DNA of 64,000 bases from Elusimicrobiota bacterium (GTDB lineage Bacteria; Elusimicrobiota; Elusimicrobia; FEN-1173): NCBI GenBank assembly GCA_016721625.1, contig JADKHR010000001.1:372001-436000 (forward strand), in the 5' to 3' direction. Of the stretch, positions 15,879-26,851 are shown piece after piece. Below the pieces are notes generated by a model, which saw nothing but the letters and a program-made list of their open reading frames with translations, made no database searches and was not told where the DNA came from. A program made the position numbers and the translations under genes. Within the stretch, counting starts at the first letter, position 1. The number at the start of each line of letters is the position of its first letter.

Positions 15879-17711
15879 ATGAACCATCCGAAACTGAGTC
15901 CATTGAAAACGTTGGTCATTGGCGCTTGGGATGAGGCCTGGAAATCCTTTGTCCCCCATTGGCGGACATTGGTCGGATTTCAGATTGTTTATGGCCTTGT
16001 GGTGGCATTGGCTTTCTGGCCTTTGGTCCACCTGATGCTGGGGGAATTGGTTCGGGCGTCTGGGAATTCGGCTGTTACGAATTACGATCTGACCGCTTTT
16101 TTCTTGTCCCTGAAGGGAATCGGCTTTTTAACGGTGGCGGGGTTCGCTGGATTGATCTCTTGGCGCGTCCAACAGGCGATGCTCATTTTTATGACGGCCG
16201 AAATGGGGACGTCGCCCTTAACGGCGCTACGCGGAGTGGCGGGCCGCATTCGCCCTCTTTTGGCAATGACCTTCACTCAGTTGGGAACCCTTCTTCTTTT
16301 GCACATTCCTTTGGGCGTGGTGGTTTTCCTCGTTTGGCATTTTCTGCTGGGCGAGCAGGACATTAACTATTATCTTCACACCCACCCGCCCCAATGGTTC
16401 GCGGCGCTCGGCCTGGCAGGGTTGGCGGGGGCCGTTACGCTAATCGTGGTCCTCGGTTTGTGGACCCGCTGGGCCTATGGGCTTCCTTTCGTTCTCCGTC
16501 TTAAACTTCCGGCGGTGGAATCTCTTCGGCGTAGTGTTCGTTATACCCGGGGGAATTGGGCTTTGCCACTTCTGTCGATCGGCGGGGGGTGGCTTCTTCT
16601 GACGTTCGGTTCAAATGCCCTGTCGGCCTCAGCTTTGGGGTTGGGGCGAATGGTCGTTCCTCTTTTTGGAAACCACACGGGATTGTCGGTCCTGATTGTT
16701 CTTTTGGTTTTTTCAACGGTCGGCCTCATTGGTTTGGCATCGGGAACCGTGGGAATGATCCTGCAAACCACTCTCATAAATCGGCTCTTTGAGCAGGTCG
16801 CTGGAGTTACGCCGGAGCATTTTCCTCGACCCTCGGTCAAAGACCGGCGGACTTTTCGCCGGGTTTCTATTGGAATCATGGTCGGGGCGCTCCTGGTCAT
16901 GGCCGTCAGCGCCACCTGGTGGCTTCGACGATTGGATTTCTCCAGTCAGGTCCGGATTACAGCCCATCGCGGCAGTTCGGCCTCCGCCCCAGAAAACACT
17001 CTGAGTTCCTTGCGCCAGGCCATGAAAGACGGTGCCGATTTCGCAGAGATCGACGTTCAGACAACCAAGGACGGGGAGGTGGTTGTTCTCCACGACCGTG
17101 ACTTAATGCGAATGGGCCGAGACCCCCGTGCCCTGGCATCCCTCATCTTGAAAGACTTGCGCACCATCGATGTGGGGATTCCTTTTGGGGAGGCTTTTCG
17201 CGGCGAACGGGTTCCGACGTTACGAGAGGCCATCGATTTGGTTCATGGCCGCATGGGGCTGAACATCGAGCTTAAATACAACATCCCCGATCCCACCCTG
17301 GGGCCCAAGGTGATTGAGATCCTGCGTGAAAAAGAGATGCTGGGCCAGTGCGTGGTCACGTCCCTGGAACTCGAGGCCCTTCGCCAAGTGGAGGAACTGG
17401 AACCCCGTCTGGTAACGGGTTTGATCGTGACCAAGGTTTTAGGAGACCCCACGAAACTGGGCGTTAATTTTCTGAGCGTGAATCAGAATGCGGTCACCCG
17501 CCGGCTGGTCTGGCAAGCGAAGCGGGTGGGCTTGGCCGTGCACGTTTGGACGGTGAACGACGCCGCCGGCTTCGAACGCATGGCCGATCGTGGGGTGGAC
17601 GTTGTCATCTCCGACCACCCCGCCGACCTCGCCGCACTCCGGCGCGCGCGAGCGCCCTTTTCTCATCCCGAACGGATCGCCATCCGCCTTCAGCGGCTGT
17701 TGATGCGTTGA
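15879..17711 (+). CDS. Glycerophosphodiester phosphodiesterase with large N-terminal membrane domain
   Basis: Hydrolyses glycerophosphodiesters to glycerol-3-phosphate and an alcohol. The N-terminal half (about residues 20-350) has several hydrophobic segments, like the membrane domain found fused to GDPD enzymes; a further segment (IGIMVGALLVMAVSATWWL) leads into the catalytic domain. That domain carries the family signature: ITAHRGSSASAPENTLSS (catalytic HRG), FAEIDVQTTKDGEVVVLHD, NIELKYN and VHVWTVND near the end. ATG 15879 after GAGG is preferred to ATG 15825; it gives 610 residues. The catalytic domain is probably extracytoplasmic. It is the first gene inside the outer repeat pair. Confidence 0.88.
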   Translation: MNHPKLSPLKTLVIGAWDEAWKSFVPHWRTLVGFQIVYGLVVALAFWPLVHLMLGELVRASGNSAVTNYDLTAFFLSLKGIGFLTVAGFAGLISWRVQQAMLIFMTAEMGTSPLTALRGVAGRIRPLLAMTFTQLGTLLLLHIPLGVVVFLVWHFLLGEQDINYYLHTHPPQWFAALGLAGLAGAVTLIVVLGLWTRWAYGLPFVLRLKLPAVESLRRSVRYTRGNWALPLLSIGGGWLLLTFGSNALSASALGLGRMVVPLFGNHTGLSVLIVLLVFSTVGLIGLASGTVGMILQTTLINRLFEQVAGVTPEHFPRPSVKDRRTFRRVSIGIMVGALLVMAVSATWWLRRLDFSSQVRITAHRGSSASAPENTLSSLRQAMKDGADFAEIDVQTTKDGEVVVLHDRDLMRMGRDPRALASLILKDLRTIDVGIPFGEAFRGERVPTLREAIDLVHGRMGLNIELKYNIPDPTLGPKVIEILREKEMLGQCVVTSLELEALRQVEELEPRLVTGLIVTKVLGDPTKLGVNFLSVNQNAVTRRLVWQAKRVGLAVHVWTVNDAAGFERMADRGVDVVISDHPADLAALRRARAPFSHPERIAIRLQRLLMR

Positions 17712-17716
17712 CCGCG

Positions 17717-19101
17717 ATGAGTCTATTTGGAGGTAAAACAGCGAAATCGGATGTTAAATTCTCGGGGCCGTTGGCGGTTCCAAAAATCGATGGTCCTCCA
17801 GGGTTTCATTTGCTGGCCAAACCCAGCGGGTCCACGTGCAATATTGACTGCCGCTACTGCTTTTTTCTTTCGAAAGAAGCGCTTTACCCCAACGACAAAA
17901 ACCGTATGTCGGAAACAACGTTGGAGACCTACCTCCGACAATTGTTGGAATCCCATCGGGCGCCCGAGGTCACGGTGCCTGGCAGGGGGGGGAACCGACG
18001 CTGTTGGGGTTGGATTTTTTCAAACGATCCATGGAACTGGTTGAAAAATACCGTCGACCCGACCAAACCGTTCTCCACACTTTCCAGACCAACGGCATTC
18101 TCCTGAACGATCAATGGTGTTCTTTCTTTTAAAAACACAATTTCCTTATTGGTTTGAGCGTCGACGGCCCGAAAGAAATCCACGATGCCCACCGAGTGGA
18201 TCGGGGGGGGAAAGGCACCTTTGATCGGGTCATGGGAGGATGGAAGGCCCTTCGGCGCAACGACGTTGATTTCAATATCCTTTGCACGGTCAATGCCGCG
18301 AATCAAGATCACGGGCGCGCCGTCTACCTGTTTTTTCGTGACGACCTTAAGGCGACATGGGTCCAATTCATTCCCATTGTTGAGCGCGCTACCGAAGAAA
18401 CCATCGAAATCGCCAACCGGGGCTGGAGCGAGGCGCCGGGACAAAAGCGCTTGCTTTACACCCAAACCGGGAGTTTAGTCACGAATCGGTCTGTTGGGGG
18501 TCTGGCCTATGGCCGGTTTCTGGTGGACATCTTTGAAGAGTGGGTGCGCTACGACGTGGGACGAATGTATGTTCAACTGTTCGACGTGACACTGGAAGCC
18601 TATTTCGGCCGACATCTTCTATGCATTCACGCTCCCACCTGTGGTTATGGCCCGGCGCTCGAACACAATGGAGACCTCTACTCGTGCGACCATTTCGTAG
18701 AACCGAATTTCCGCCTGGGCAATATTCACGAGAAACACATGCTGGAAATGGTGGCCTCTCCCCAACAACGGAAATTCGGCCTAGACAAACGCGATACCCT
18801 CACCCCCCAATGCCGGAAGTGCGAGGTGCGCTTTCTTTGTAACGGCGGTTGTCCAAAAGATCGTTTCATCCTTTCCCGGGACGGCGACCCAAACCACAAT
18901 TACCTCTGCGCGGGATTGGAACTCTTTTTCACCCACACCCGCCCGGCCATGGAGACCATGGTAAAGCTTTTGCAGGAGAACCGCCCCCCCGCCGATATTA
19001 TGGCGCTCACCGCCGCCGAAGATGAAAAACGCGGCCCCTACGCCCCCTGCCCCTGCCAAAGCGGCAAGAAATTCCGTTTCTGCCATAAACAGGGGACGTA
19101 G
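17717..19101 (+). pseudogene. Anaerobic sulfatase maturase (radical SAM), broken by a frameshift and an in-frame stop
   Basis: Radical-SAM enzyme family that oxidises the active-site Cys/Ser of sulfatases to formylglycine. The cluster motif CNIDCRYC (about residue 43), the WQGGEPTLLGLDFF stretch, LIGLSVDGPKEIHDAHR, the SPASM-type cysteines (CGYGPALEHNGDLYSCDHF, CRKCEVRFLCNGGCPKD) and a C-terminal SEC-C-like CPCQSGKKFRFCHK are all present. Two lesions interrupt them. A base seems missing near 17975-17979 (GTGCC for GTGGCC), and codon 18130-18132 is TAA between SFF and KHNFL. Restored, it would be about 460 residues. The stop codon TAG 19099-19101 lies within the left repeat of the adjacent transposon. 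Its likely substrate, a Cys-type sulfatase at 45396, is also broken. Confidence 0.85.
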
Positions 19102-19119
19102 CGTACAAATTTACTTTCC
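19092..19119 (+). repeat. RAYT-associated repeat, left flank of transposase
   Basis: Starts GGGGACGTAGCGTACAAATT and ends TACTTTCC. It differs from the right flank at two positions in the core (GCGTACAAA against GCATACTAA). The transposase gene starts 25 bases further on. Confidence 0.85.
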
Positions 19120-19144
19120 AAACCATTTTTGTTAGCGTATTTCT

Positions 19145-20158
19145 ATGCCTCGACTCGCGCGCATTGATTTCCCAGGCCTCTTACATCACGTCATTGCCCG
19201 TGGAATTAATCGCCAGGCTGTTTTTATCGGAAAACCAGATTACGCCGATTTCCTCGAGCGGGTTGAAACTTCCAAAGAAAAAGTCCCCAATGAAATATTG
19301 GCCTGGGCACTAATGCCCAACCATTTTCATCTCCTCATTCGGTCTGGCCCGAAGGGCATGATCCCTTTCATGCGGCGTCTTATGACGGGATATGCGGGGG
19401 CCTTTAACCTTCGACACCAACGAACTGGGCATCTTTTCAGTAACCGTTACAAGTCCATCGTATGCGATGAGAATTCATATCTTCTTGAGCTTGTGCGTTA
19501 CATTCATCTGAATCCTCTCCGCGCCGGGTTGGTGAAGACGGTGAAGGATTTGGAAGAATTTCCATACACGGGACACTCCGTATTGCTTAAAAAGAATAAA
19601 GCCCCCTGGCAAAGCACCGAGGTTGTCCTCCGACTTTTTAGCAAGAAATTATCGACCGCAAGAGACCTTTACCTTTCGTTTATTGGAAATGGGGCCAGCC
19701 AGGGGCATCGTGAAGATCTCGTCGGCGGGGGATTAGGGAGAAGTCTGGGGGGCGCGCCCCGCCAAGTTCCGCATGATTCGTTAAAGGATCGGCAACTTTA
19801 CGATTCTCGTGTGCTGGGCAGTGGGGATTTCGTCGAATCAGTTCTCAAGGTGGTGGAAAAGGAAGAAGAAATCAAGCGATCCATTGTTCGTGAAAATCTA
19901 AGCTTGGATGAAATTGGGCAACGTGTTGCAGACAAATGTTCAATAAATGTCGAATGGCTTTATTTAAGGAACCGAACGCACAGGGTTTCCGAAGCAAAGG
20001 CTTTACTGGTTTTTTTAGCCACAGAATATTTAGGGAAAAACAATGTTGAAATGTCTCGGTTGGTTAAAATGACACCTGCGGCGGCCGGAAGAGCGCGAAT
20101 GAAAGGATTTAACATTGCACGCGAAATAAATGCCGAAAGCTGGATGAAAGTAAATTAG
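19145..20158 (+). CDS. REP-associated tyrosine transposase (Y1/HUH family) with C-terminal extension
   Basis: Single-strand DNA transposase of the IS200-like RAYT group, 337 residues. It opens with PRLARIDFPGLLHHVIARGI, typical of the family. The HUH-type metal motif is in ALMPNHFHLLIRSG (about residues 57-70), and the catalytic tyrosine probably lies in ENSYLLELVRYIHLNPLRAG (about 114-133). Beyond the Y1 domain there is an extension (about 220-330) with LSLDEIGQRVADKCSI and EAKALLVFLATEYLG. This looks like a DnaA-type helix-turn-helix, often attached to this group. The start ATG 19145 has no strong ribosome binding site. The stop codon is contributed by the right-hand repeat. Reading frame intact, so it may be active. 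Confidence 0.9.
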   Translation: MPRLARIDFPGLLHHVIARGINRQAVFIGKPDYADFLERVETSKEKVPNEILAWALMPNHFHLLIRSGPKGMIPFMRRLMTGYAGAFNLRHQRTGHLFSNRYKSIVCDENSYLLELVRYIHLNPLRAGLVKTVKDLEEFPYTGHSVLLKKNKAPWQSTEVVLRLFSKKLSTARDLYLSFIGNGASQGHREDLVGGGLGRSLGGAPRQVPHDSLKDRQLYDSRVLGSGDFVESVLKVVEKEEEIKRSIVRENLSLDEIGQRVADKCSINVEWLYLRNRTHRVSEAKALLVFLATEYLGKNNVEMSRLVKMTPAAAGRARMKGFNIAREINAESWMKVN

Positions 20159-20172
20159 TATGCTACGTCCCC
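20148..20172 (-). repeat. RAYT-associated repeat, right flank of transposase
   Basis: Plus strand reads AAGTAAATTAGTATGCTACG then TCCCC, the exact reverse complement of the first 25 bases of the solo copy at 15776. The TAG inside it (20156-20158) is the stop codon of the transposase gene. Confidence 0.85.
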
Positions 20173-20188
20173 TTTGGGGGGCCTTCGG

Positions 20189-21160
20189 TTAGAAGGGGAT
20201 GACGCTTTTCTTGGCGACGCCCACGAGGGTGCTGATGTCGGTTAATGGGAACCATTCCGCCGGGTTTTTTATTCCTGAGGCTAATTTTCGGTGGGCGTTG
20301 GTCCATAAATAGATCGTTTTTCCTCCGCGTTTCACCATGTCGTCGTGATTCTTGACGACCCGTCCAATCTGGGTTTTTGCGTCCAAATAGGCAGACACGT
20401 TTCCGGCCACGACCCGAGAGAGCGCGTCGGCATCTTCGTATTGCCGGGAGAAGTCCTGGAGGCGAAGTCCGTCGTCTTTATCCACCACCTTCCGTAAAGA
20501 TTCCGCCAATCTTTCCTTGCGATGGTGCAATGCCAAGGCCAAGCCGATGGTCCCTTCATATTCCCGATCAATCCGCGTGAGGGTTTTTTCAACCACGCCG
20601 GCTTTGGTTTTGGCGATCGCCTGAGCGAGAGCCAGATTGATTTCATTAAAACGGAGGATCAGCGGCTGGGCCGCCCGAAGGGCGGCCAACAGGTCGTCGG
20701 ATTCGGCGATCTTGGCCAGAATCAATTTGTATTCTTCCCGAGTGGGAGAGCCCCGGTCTTGCCCGGTTTGAACAAACCACTCGACCAATCCGCGGAGGTA
20801 TTCGTGGTAGGCTCGGGCTTGTTCTTTGTCGTTCAGCTCCGATTGGCCGAGGTTTACGATCTTGATCGAATATTCGACAATCCCTTTTAAAAACGTACGC
20901 TGAATCTTAACCAAAGACATCAATTCCTGGAGTTCGGGATCTTTCAAATCCACGTATTTTTGCACCACGGCCACATCTTCAGGTGGGAGACCGTAGTCCA
21001 ATTCGGAAAGAAGCAGAAGAGTGTTTTCGGCGAAAGGGGTCATGTTGACCGACTCGCTGCCAGAAAATTTTTTCCTGAGGGTCCCGCACGCCGAAAGCCC
21101 TAAACCCAAGACGGACACCAACGTCAAATACCGAAATAATGTTAGCGTGCGCGTTTTCAT
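20189..21160 (-). CDS. Lipoprotein of unknown function, helical
   Basis: A 323-residue product with a lipoprotein signal: LTLVSVLGLGLSACGTL, the lipobox LSAC putting the lipidated cysteine near residue 25. The mature part is strongly helical and charged (for example DLKDPELQELMSLVKIQRTF and RIDREYEGTIGLALALHHRK). It has no recognised domain, though long helices of this type could form a coiled bundle. Starting at 21160 puts AGGAGAGACA directly before ATG; a longer frame from 21193 would bury the signal peptide. It converges with the transposase gene and diverges from the glucosidase gene across a 187-base gap. Function unknown. Confidence 0.78.
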   Translation of the reverse strand: MKTRTLTLFRYLTLVSVLGLGLSACGTLRKKFSGSESVNMTPFAENTLLLLSELDYGLPPEDVAVVQKYVDLKDPELQELMSLVKIQRTFLKGIVEYSIKIVNLGQSELNDKEQARAYHEYLRGLVEWFVQTGQDRGSPTREEYKLILAKIAESDDLLAALRAAQPLILRFNEINLALAQAIAKTKAGVVEKTLTRIDREYEGTIGLALALHHRKERLAESLRKVVDKDDGLRLQDFSRQYEDADALSRVVAGNVSAYLDAKTQIGRVVKNHDDMVKRGGKTIYLWTNAHRKLASGIKNPAEWFPLTDISTLVGVAKKSVIPF

Positions 21161-21347
21161 TGTCTCTCCTGATCTTGAGCCCGAATCGGTCAAGCGAAAT
21201 CTTGTTGCTGTATAGCGTACAATTTTTTTTTGACATTAGTTGTCCTATTCGCACCAACGTCGATGAGAACCGTGCCATCGGGGTTAGAATCTGGTAAATT
21301 GACTTCAAAGAATTCCGGGAGAAGCCGTTCTAAGGGAGTAAAAAGCG

Positions 21348-24052
<2,705 letters not shown>

Positions 24053-24153
24053 GTTTAAGTCGAGCCGTATTATTTAACTGTGAAGCGCGCTAAGCTTGCG
24101 TTTCCTAAGCCCGTCACCGGGATAGGTGATTTGTTTTAGGGGCCTGGCGACGA

Positions 24154-24178
24154 AAGTAAATTAGTACGCTACGTCCCC
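24154..24178 (-). repeat. RAYT-associated repeat, solo right copy
   Basis: Plus strand reads AAGTAAATTAGTACGCTACG then TCCCC: one base different from 20148-20172 and in the same orientation. With the solo copy at 15776 it forms an outer inverted pair about 8.4 kb apart. The rest of the 24053-24255 gap shows nothing else. Confidence 0.85.
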
Positions 24179-24255
24179 TCTTTCTATTTCTCCCTTTTGG
24201 CGACATCGGCAATACCCACTGGATTACGCTCGGTTGGCGAATGTAATTTGGTTTT

Positions 24256-24942
24256 TCATCCTGGCATCGCGGTCTCGTCGATGACCAGCGTTGCGTTGTC
24301 TTGGCGGATGAGGCCGGCGGGAATGGCGGGGTCGGCGTTTAGGAGGCGCTTAATCATTTTGGCTTTTTCTTCCCCTGTGACGATCCATAAAATGCGGCGG
24401 GCTCGGTTCAGGATGGGGTAAGTGAGCGTGATGCGGGGGCGGCCGAAATGCGGTTCGGTGAGGGCGACGTCACGGTCTTTCGCCTCCAGGGCGGGATCGC
24501 CGGGGATGAGTGACGCGGTATGGCCGTCCACCCCAAGTCCGAGTGTCACCAAATCGAGTAGAGCCGGGGTTCCAGCCAGGGTCCTCAGGGTTTGGGCATA
24601 GAGGGCGGCCCCGGTCACCAGATCCTCGTCGTCCACGGGCATCGCGTGGATTTGAGGTTCGGTTAAGGGCGTTTGGGTGAGTAGGATTTCCCGCAGGGTG
24701 GTGAGGTTTCGATCCGGGTGGCCTTCGGGGGCGACCCGTTCGTCCACCTGAAACACATGGACATGCTCCCAGGGAACGGACTCTTTGGCCAGCGATAGAA
24801 TCATCTTCCACGGGCTTTTACCACCGCTCAAAGCCAACAGAAATTGACCACGCGCGGCCACGGCGGCGCGGGACTCTTCCGCCACGATGGCCGCTCCCCG
24901 TTTGGCCACGGCCCAGGGGGTCGAAAGACTTTCAACGCGCAT
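24256..24942 (-). CDS. pgl: 6-phosphogluconolactonase
   Basis: Hydrolyses 6-phosphogluconolactone in the oxidative pentose-phosphate pathway. The 228-residue product has the NagB/RpiA-like fold motifs of DevB-type lactonases: FLLALSGGKSPWKMI (phosphate-binding turn, about residues 34-48), VHVFQVDERVAPEGHPDRN (about 61-79) and VTLGLGVDGHTASLIPGD (about 131-148, with the catalytic-site histidine). It starts nine bases after the pgi stop on the same strand, so the two form an operon. No glucose-6-phosphate dehydrogenase is in the window. Confidence 0.94.
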   Translation of the reverse strand: MRVESLSTPWAVAKRGAAIVAEESRAAVAARGQFLLALSGGKSPWKMILSLAKESVPWEHVHVFQVDERVAPEGHPDRNLTTLREILLTQTPLTEPQIHAMPVDDEDLVTGAALYAQTLRTLAGTPALLDLVTLGLGVDGHTASLIPGDPALEAKDRDVALTEPHFGRPRITLTYPILNRARRILWIVTGEEKAKMIKRLLNADPAIPAGLIRQDNATLVIDETAMPG

Positions 24943-24951
24943 GGGGCCGCC

Positions 24952-26592
24952 TTAGGCTTTTTTCAAGGCCCGCAGGCGTCGGATCAAACCGTTGGTTGAA
25001 CTGTCGTGAGAGAGGGTTGGCTCCGTTTCACTTTCCAGTTCCGGAACAATTCGTTGGGCCAGAACTTTGCCCAACTCCACTCCCCACTGATCGAAGGAAT
25101 TTACATCCCAAATAACGCCCTGGGTGAAGGTCATGTGTTCGTAAAGGGCCACGAGTTTTCCCAGCAGTTCCGGCGTCATCATTTCAGCGACCAGGATATT
25201 GCTGGGGCGGTTTCCTTCGAACACTTTATGAGGGGCCAATTCCGGGGGCACCCCTTCGGCTTTGACCTCGGCCAAGGTTTTCCCGAAAGCCAGAGCCTCG
25301 GCCTGGGCGCAGACGTTGGCCAGCAGCAGGTCGTGGTGTCGGCCCATGGGGTTGAGGGATTTCGCGAAGGCGATGAAATCGCAGGGAATCAGACGGGTTC
25401 CTTGGTGGATGAGTTGGTAAAATGAATGTTGTCCGTTGGTTCCGGGCTCGCCCCAATAGATGGGGCTGGTGTCGTAGGGGACAGCCTCCCCGGCCAGGGT
25501 CACGTGTTTGCCGTTGCTCTCCATGGTCAATTGTTGGAGATAGGCGGGAAAGCGTTTCAAGTAGTTGTCGTAGGGCAGAACCGCCACCGTCTCGGCGCCC
25601 AAGAAGTTGATGTTCCAGATGGACAATAGGCCCATCAACGCCGGGAGATTTTTGTCAAAGGGCGCGGTGCGGAAATGTTCATCCATGGCACGGAACCCTT
25701 CCAAAAGGGACTGAAACGCTTGAGGTCCCAAGGCCAGCATGGTGGAGAGCCCAATGGCCGACTCCATGGAAAAACGTCCGCCTACCCAGTCCCAGAACCC
25801 AAACATGTTCTCCGGGTCGATGCCGAAGGCGCCGACGTCTTTGGCGTTGGTGGACACGGCGACGAAATGTTTGGCCACGGCTTCTTCGTCCCCCTTCAAC
25901 CCTTGAACCAGCCAGTCCCGGGCTGTTTTCGCGTTGGTCATGGTTTCAACGGTGGTGAATGTTTTGGAGGACACGATAAACAGCGTTTCGGCGGGGTTCA
26001 GGTCCCGCACGGCTTCGGCGAAATCACTGCCGTCGACGTTGGAGACAAAACGGAACGTGAGCGCGCGTTCGGTGTAAAGCCGCAGGGCTTCGTAGGCCAT
26101 CACCGGGCCCAAGTCGGACCCGCCGATGCCGATGTTGACGACGTTCCGAATCGCCCGGCCGGTGTGGCCCTTCCACCCCCCGTTTCGGACGCGGTTCGCG
26201 AAATCCGTCATCTTATCCAACACCGCGTGGACGGAGGGAACGACGTTCGCGCCATTAACGATGATTTTGGCACCCCGCGGCGCGCGGAGCGCCACGTGCA
26301 GGACGGCGCGTTTTTCAGTGGAATTTATTTTATCCCCCCGAAACATCGCGCCGATTTTCTTTCGGAGCCCGCATTCATTGGCCAATCCCATGAGAAGCCG
26401 AAGGGTCTCGTCCGTCACGCGATTCTTGGAATAATCAAAAAATAGGCCCAGAGCCTCCTGGGTCATGCGCTCGCCTCGTTTGGGGTCTTTGGCGAAAAGC
26501 GCCCGTAAATGAAGCGGGCTCACTTTCCGAGCGTGGGATTGGAGCGACTTCCAGGCTTTGCGGCGAGAAAGGGGGACGGTCTTTGATTTCAT
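24952..26592 (-). CDS. pgi: Glucose-6-phosphate isomerase
   Basis: Interconverts glucose-6-phosphate and fructose-6-phosphate. The 546-residue length is that of the long, eukaryote/proteobacteria-like type. Conserved sites are IGIGGSDLGPVMAYEAL, FIVSSKTFTTVETMTNA, the catalytic-glutamate stretch TMESNGKHVTL, GEPGTNGQHSFYQLIHQG and DQWGVELGK. On the minus strand AGGAGG precedes the ATG by about eleven bases. It is followed directly by pgl. With glgP, phosphoketolase and acetate kinase elsewhere in the window, it connects glycogen-derived hexose to the pentose/phosphoketolase routes. Confidence 0.97.
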   Translation of the reverse strand: MKSKTVPLSRRKAWKSLQSHARKVSPLHLRALFAKDPKRGERMTQEALGLFFDYSKNRVTDETLRLLMGLANECGLRKKIGAMFRGDKINSTEKRAVLHVALRAPRGAKIIVNGANVVPSVHAVLDKMTDFANRVRNGGWKGHTGRAIRNVVNIGIGGSDLGPVMAYEALRLYTERALTFRFVSNVDGSDFAEAVRDLNPAETLFIVSSKTFTTVETMTNAKTARDWLVQGLKGDEEAVAKHFVAVSTNAKDVGAFGIDPENMFGFWDWVGGRFSMESAIGLSTMLALGPQAFQSLLEGFRAMDEHFRTAPFDKNLPALMGLLSIWNINFLGAETVAVLPYDNYLKRFPAYLQQLTMESNGKHVTLAGEAVPYDTSPIYWGEPGTNGQHSFYQLIHQGTRLIPCDFIAFAKSLNPMGRHHDLLLANVCAQAEALAFGKTLAEVKAEGVPPELAPHKVFEGNRPSNILVAEMMTPELLGKLVALYEHMTFTQGVIWDVNSFDQWGVELGKVLAQRIVPELESETEPTLSHDSSTNGLIRRLRALKKA

Positions 26593-26781
26593 GGGGAACG
26601 GACCTCCTGTCCGGTGTTAAGAAGCGACATTGGTTTGGAGAATTTTATATTCGGAGTCGAAAAGCGTGTTGGTATTGTAGGACTTATGAGATAATCAGGG
26701 AATGGGGGCGCTCCTTCTATGGAGGGGGGGGCTGGACGGAGGCAGGAGGGCGGCGTTTGTTGAAAACATTCCCTCTCCCTC

Positions 26782-26805
26782 CCCTCTCCCGCCATCGGGC
26801 GAGGG
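26782..26805. repeat. Degenerate hairpin repeat, family 1
   Basis: CCCTC-T-CCCG, a four-base loop, CGGG-C-GAGGG: the family-1 hairpin with one mismatch in the stem. It lies in the 259-base gap between the divergent pgi and tamA-like genes, and a partial CCCTCTCCC stands just before it. Nothing else is recognised in this gap. Confidence 0.5.
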
Positions 26806-26851
26806 AACTCCCTTTGAGCGGGTCGGCAAAAATAAATAGGTGGGGTGGGGA

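Larger units (their letters stand above)
19092..20172 (+). mobile_element. RAYT-type element: transposase gene between inverted 25-base repeats
   Basis: A 1.08 kb unit made of one Y1/HUH transposase gene with inverted copies of the same repeat at its two ends (19092-19119 and 20148-20172). The repeats match at 23 of 25 core positions. The left copy contains the stop of the preceding maturase gene and the right copy contains the transposase stop. Two solo copies, at 15776 and 24154, lie outside in the same left/right orientations. This fits a REP-associated tyrosine transposase and the sequences it mobilises, rather than a classical DDE insertion sequence. Confidence 0.75.

Noticed and set aside
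21213..21226. Possible fifth copy of the RAYT-associated repeat (TAGCGTACAA followed by a T-run)
   Set aside because: Only about ten bases match and both ends of the repeat are missing. Too short to separate from chance.
21230..21235. TTGACA upstream of the glucosidase gene as a promoter
   Set aside because: No acceptable -10 hexamer lies 16-18 bases downstream, so it is not reported as a promoter.
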